Part shown: positions 33,410 to 36,433 of the stretch, piece by piece | Position numbering within the stretch: position 1 is the first letter of the stretch | How the letters are laid out: the number at the start of each line of letters is the position of its first letter | NCBI GenBank assembly: GCA_944392765.1 | Contig: CALXXU010000022.1 | Coordinates: 1-36,433 of the forward strand | Direction: 5' to 3' | Source: an uncultured Anaerobiospirillum sp. | Lineage (GTDB): Bacteria; Pseudomonadota; Gammaproteobacteria; Enterobacterales; Succinivibrionaceae | Length of the DNA stretch: 36,433 bases | The notes under the pieces: model-generated | Database searches by the model: none | What the model was told of the DNA's origin: nothing | The model's input: the letters and a program-made list of their open reading frames with translations, nothing else | Program-made: the position numbers and the translations under genes

Positions 33410-35461
33410 ATGAATCAAGATCAGATTCTCTTTGGCAGCGCCTATTATCGCGAATACCTGCCTTACGAGCGCCTCGAACAAGACATTGCGCTCATGAAAA
33501 AGGCGCACTTCAACTACGTGCGCATCGGCGAAAGCACCTGGAGCACCTACGAGAAGGAAGATGGCGTCTTTGACTTTAGCCCGGTTCTCACCGTGCTCGA
33601 TAAGATGCACGAAAACGGCATCAAGGTCATCATCGGTACCCCAACCTATGCGGTACCGGCTTGGCTGGTGAAGAAGCACCCTGAAGTGCTTGCCACCACC
33701 TTACAAGGCCCAAATCGCTATGGCGCCCGCCAGCTGATGGATATAACCGCCCCGGCCTACCGTTACTACGCCGAGCGCATCGTTACCAAGATGATGGAGG
33801 CCGTACACGACCACCCAGCCATTATCGGCTACCAATTGGATAATGAGACCAAGTACTATGGCTGCATCAGCTCTAATTTGCAGTACGAGTTCGTCAAGTA
33901 CTTAAAGGAAAAGTTCCAGGGCGATCTTGCTGCCTTAAACCACGCCTTTGGCCTTGATTATTGGTCCAACCGCGTCGATGCCTGGGAAGATTTCCCTGAT
34001 GTTGCCGCCACCATCAACGGCTCGCTGATGGGGGCCTTCCAGCAATTCCAGCGCCTTGAAGTCACAAGATGGCTTAACAAGTTGGCTCAGCTGGTACGTC
34101 CATACCTCAAGCCAGAGCAATTTCTCACCCACAACTTCGATTTTGAGTGGCGCGATTATTCTTTTGGCGTCCAGCCTGACGTCAATCACTTTGAGGCGGC
34201 ACAGCCTTTAGATATTGTCGGTGTCGACATCTACCACCCATCGCAGGAGTATCTCACCGGCAAGGAAATCGCCTTTGGCGGCGATGAGATCCGCTGCATT
34301 AAGGATCAGCGTTACTTCGTCTTAGAGACCGAAGCCCAGGCCTTCAAGAACTGGACGCCATTCCCAGGCCAGCTCACCTTACAGGCACTCGCTCACGTAG
34401 CCTCAGGTGCCCGCATGGTCAGCTACTGGCACTGGCATTCGATCCATAATTCCTTTGAGTCCTATTGGAAGGGGCTATTAAGCCACGACTTAGAGCCTAA
34501 TCCGGTCTATGATGAGGCCTGTGCCATCGGTGCCATGCTCGAGCAATTACAGCCTAAGCTTACCGGTTTTCACAAAGACAATAAGGTTTGCCTCATCGTA
34601 TCCAATGAGTGCTTAAGCGCCATCGACCAATTCCCATATCGCGGCCCAAGCCTGCACACCGTCAACTTCAAGGAACACCTCTACAACGACGTAGTGCGCA
34701 AGTACTACGATGCCCTGTACGAGCACAACATCGAAACCGATATTCGCTGCATCGAGGACGAGCGCATCTTTGACGGCCGATACCAACTCCTCGTGTGCCC
34801 GCTGCTCTACACCGTGAGTGATGCCAAATTACAGCAATTGCGCACGTTCATTGAACACGGCGGTCACGTCCTGTTCTCATTTAAGAGTGCAGTAGCCGAC
34901 GAAAACATCAAGATTCGCACGGTACGCCAGCCGGGCCAGCTCACCGACCTGTTAGGCGTGTCCTATCAGTTAGTGGCCGAGCCGCATAACGTCAACTTGG
35001 TCTCAAGCAAGCTCGATTTGAACACCGCTGATTGCCAAGCGCGCGATTTCATGGAGCTGGTGACCGTCGACAATCCAAAAGTTGAAGTCTTAGCCACCTA
35101 CGATCACCGCTATTATCACAAGTACGCGGCCATTTCCTACCTCAAGCAGGAGCAAGGCGGCAGCGCCTCCTACATAGGCGCAGACTTATCAAAAGATGTG
35201 ATTGGTCAGGTACTAGAGTACATCGTTACAGACAATGATCTGCTGCCTGAGCGCACCGAGCTGCGGTTCCCATTGATTGAGCGTACGGCCCTTGATGGCG
35301 TCAACAGTAAGATCCGCTTCATCATGAACTTCTCGGAGCAAGAGCACACCATCACCTATCAGGGCAAGAATGCGCAATCGCTCTTAGACGGACGCACCGT
35401 CGCCACGGGCACAGCGCTGACGCTCAAGGACTGGGGTTGCCTAGTGCTTAAAGAGCAATAG
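33410..35461 (+). CDS. GH42 glycosidase (beta-galactosidase family)
   Basis: A 683-residue cytoplasmic retaining glycosidase of family GH42. N-terminal TIM barrel with FGSAYYREYLP and MKKAHFNYVRIGESTWS; acid/base Glu146 in QLDNET; probable nucleophile Glu306 in VLETEAQAFKNW. A middle trimerisation domain (VCLIVSNECLSA to GADLS) and a short C-terminal beta domain complete the family architecture. It would cleave terminal beta-galactose; some family members take alpha-L-arabinopyranosides, which would suit the arabinose-type regulator beside it. The start is the ATG at 33410 with AAGGA six bases upstream, not the earlier GTG. Likely co-transcribed with the truncated transporter. Confidence 0.88.
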   Translation: MNQDQILFGSAYYREYLPYERLEQDIALMKKAHFNYVRIGESTWSTYEKEDGVFDFSPVLTVLDKMHENGIKVIIGTPTYAVPAWLVKKHPEVLATTLQGPNRYGARQLMDITAPAYRYYAERIVTKMMEAVHDHPAIIGYQLDNETKYYGCISSNLQYEFVKYLKEKFQGDLAALNHAFGLDYWSNRVDAWEDFPDVAATINGSLMGAFQQFQRLEVTRWLNKLAQLVRPYLKPEQFLTHNFDFEWRDYSFGVQPDVNHFEAAQPLDIVGVDIYHPSQEYLTGKEIAFGGDEIRCIKDQRYFVLETEAQAFKNWTPFPGQLTLQALAHVASGARMVSYWHWHSIHNSFESYWKGLLSHDLEPNPVYDEACAIGAMLEQLQPKLTGFHKDNKVCLIVSNECLSAIDQFPYRGPSLHTVNFKEHLYNDVVRKYYDALYEHNIETDIRCIEDERIFDGRYQLLVCPLLYTVSDAKLQQLRTFIEHGGHVLFSFKSAVADENIKIRTVRQPGQLTDLLGVSYQLVAEPHNVNLVSSKLDLNTADCQARDFMELVTVDNPKVEVLATYDHRYYHKYAAISYLKQEQGGSASYIGADLSKDVIGQVLEYIVTDNDLLPERTELRFPLIERTALDGVNSKIRFIMNFSEQEHTITYQGKNAQSLLDGRTVATGTALTLKDWGCLVLKEQ

Positions 35462-35495
35462 TCCCATAGAGCAAAAACCATCAAGACAATACCTC

Positions 35496-35532
35496 AAAGC
35501 TGCGGACGATAAGTGCGCAGCTTTTTTTTTTT
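35496..35532 (+). terminator. Intrinsic terminator after GH42
   Basis: AAAGCTGCG pairs with CGCAGCTTT (11 nt loop) and an unbroken run of T follows. It lies 35 nt after the GH42 stop and abuts the stop of the convergent araC-type gene, so it may serve both. Confidence 0.85.
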
Positions 35533-36341
35533 CATTTGGGCGCGCCTTGAGCGGCACTACGGTATTCGCCCGGCGTCATGCCGTAATGCTGCTTGAAGAT
35601 GCGATAGAAATAGCCGCTATCGCGGATCCCCACGCGCGAGGCGATGTCCTCCACCGACAAGCTCGTCGAGAAGAGCTGTGCTTGTGCCATCTTCAGGCGC
35701 TGTAAGGTGAGCCAACGTTTAGGGCTGACCCCAGCGATCTTAGTGAAGAGATGCACAAAGTGCGACAGCGACAGATGCACTTGGGCCGCCACCTCAGGCA
35801 AATCGAGCTCAGGGCGCCCCATGTTGTCCCGCATGTAGATCATGGCTAAGCTCAAGCGGTGATCGCTGGGCAGCGGCGGCGGGGCGACATGGGATGCGAT
35901 CTCCATGCGCCGAAAGAGCATTTTCTCAAGGTAATTTAGGGCCAAGATCTGCGAGCAATGCTCATGGGTGTGATTGCGTCGAATCAGCTCAAGAAAGTCC
36001 GCGCTAAATTCGTCAAAGCAGTCAGGCGGCAAAGTAAAGCGCTCGACTAAATGCGTTGCTGTACCCCACTGCAGCGCTTCCTGCCAATAGCCCCGCGCAA
36101 AAAAGTAAACCCATTGATGGTGCCACAAAGCCGCATCAGGATGGCGCTGGTAGTAATGGGGCACATCGGGCGCAAAGAGCAGCAAATCACCCTTGCGGCA
36201 CACGAACTGCTCCGGACCATCGGTGATTAGGCCCTCACCGGCCACAGTCAAATTGAGGATATAGCCGCGCATTCCCTGGGGACGGTTTATGATCTCATCG
36301 AAAGGTCGACCGCGCTCCATCGGGGTAATGCCCGAGATCAC
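35532..36341 (-). CDS. araC: AraC-type arabinose regulator, N-terminal arm missing
   Basis: A 269-residue regulator very like E. coli AraC (292). The ligand-binding cupin is at ~1-140 and two helix-turn-helix units occupy the last ~100 residues (LPEVAAQVHLSLSHFVHLF; VEDIASRVGIRDSGYFYRIF). Arabinose-contacting positions match E. coli at a constant offset of 18: Thr6 (T24), Arg20 (R38), Tyr64 (Y82), His75 (H93), Trp77 (W95). The open frame continues upstream for only six AraC-like codons, then enters the insertion-element end. The GTG at 36341 is the best remaining start and has no proper ribosome-binding site. The lost part corresponds to the arm that holds AraC in its repressing form. Confidence 0.85.
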   Translation of the reverse strand: MISGITPMERGRPFDEIINRPQGMRGYILNLTVAGEGLITDGPEQFVCRKGDLLLFAPDVPHYYQRHPDAALWHHQWVYFFARGYWQEALQWGTATHLVERFTLPPDCFDEFSADFLELIRRNHTHEHCSQILALNYLEKMLFRRMEIASHVAPPPLPSDHRLSLAMIYMRDNMGRPELDLPEVAAQVHLSLSHFVHLFTKIAGVSPKRWLTLQRLKMAQAQLFSTSLSVEDIASRVGIRDSGYFYRIFKQHYGMTPGEYRSAAQGAPK

Positions 36342-36356
36342 TGTGTCATCGGTGAA

Positions 36357-36433
36357 TTGACATCCTCCCCTCTCTTACGAGAGGGGATTCCTACGGCGAA
36401 TCAGAGTCCTCAACCAAAATAGCTTATTAGGCT
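36357..36433 (-). mobile_element. Right end of an IS200/IS605-type element
   Basis: Read on the minus strand this is GGAATCCCCTCTC-GTAA-GAGAGGGG-AGGATGTCAA, the classic right-end hairpin and terminal words of IS605/IS1341-like (tnpB-carrying) elements. The stem is 36367-36374 with 36379-36386. The element body lies beyond the window edge, with its tnpB expected on the minus strand. It ends at about 36357, directly against araC coding sequence. Confidence 0.7.

Overview
This window reads as chromosomal DNA of a Gram-negative gammaproteobacterium. It encodes outer-membrane porins, an outer-membrane lipoprotein efflux channel, a MacAB pump, RlmI, peptidase T, a fused aspartokinase/homoserine dehydrogenase in a thrA-thrB-thrC operon, and an AraC that resembles the E. 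coli protein closely. A host-associated anaerobe of the Succinivibrionaceae type is possible, but that is only an impression from gene style. I see no rRNA, tRNA or CRISPR array.

Layout. 1-4.0 kb: two tandem porin genes on the minus strand, each followed by a duplicated, highly structured 3' UTR with its own terminator. 4.5-9.4 kb (minus strand): an OprM/NodT-type efflux channel with a long repetitive tail, a 37-38 bp tandem repeat array, then pepT and rmlD as a tight pair. 9.4-10.7 kb: an AT-rich island with a frameshifted membrane/coiled-coil gene, an unlisted 23-residue membrane microprotein and a gene remnant. 10.8-14.0 kb: macAB (minus strand). 14.3-16.7 kb (plus strand): rlmI and an LRAT-domain protein. 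16.8-22.6 kb: a tandem duplication containing an intact and a broken AAA-like/PD-(D/E)XK nuclease-fold gene (PF09820/DUF1703 type), with a fusion scar between them and a MATE transporter at the far end. 23.6-25.4 kb: two tandem metallo-beta-lactamase-fold hydrolases facing a low-molecular-weight tyrosine phosphatase. 25.5-30.5 kb: threonine operon. 30.9-36.4 kb: an alanine/glutamine-rich unknown protein, then a sugar locus (truncated MFS transporter, GH42 glycosidase, convergent AraC) that ends in the right end of an IS200/IS605-type element.

How parts fit. MacA, MacB and the outer-membrane channel could form one tripartite exporter although the channel gene lies several kb away. The sugar locus has an arabinose-operon-like control region ahead of the transporter: a CRP-like site, then two direct AraC half-sites 21 bp apart abutting a promoter. 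The AraC keeps the arabinose-contacting residues but has lost its N-terminal arm at the insertion-element junction, and the transporter has lost its C-terminal helices, so the locus looks damaged and perhaps constitutive.

The strongest candidate for something undescribed is the porin 3' UTR element. Two copies are bounded by terminators, show compensatory base changes in a hairpin, and carry a 10-11 nt stretch complementary to the ribosome-binding leader of the same porin mRNAs. This suggests a self-targeting 3' UTR-derived regulatory RNA.
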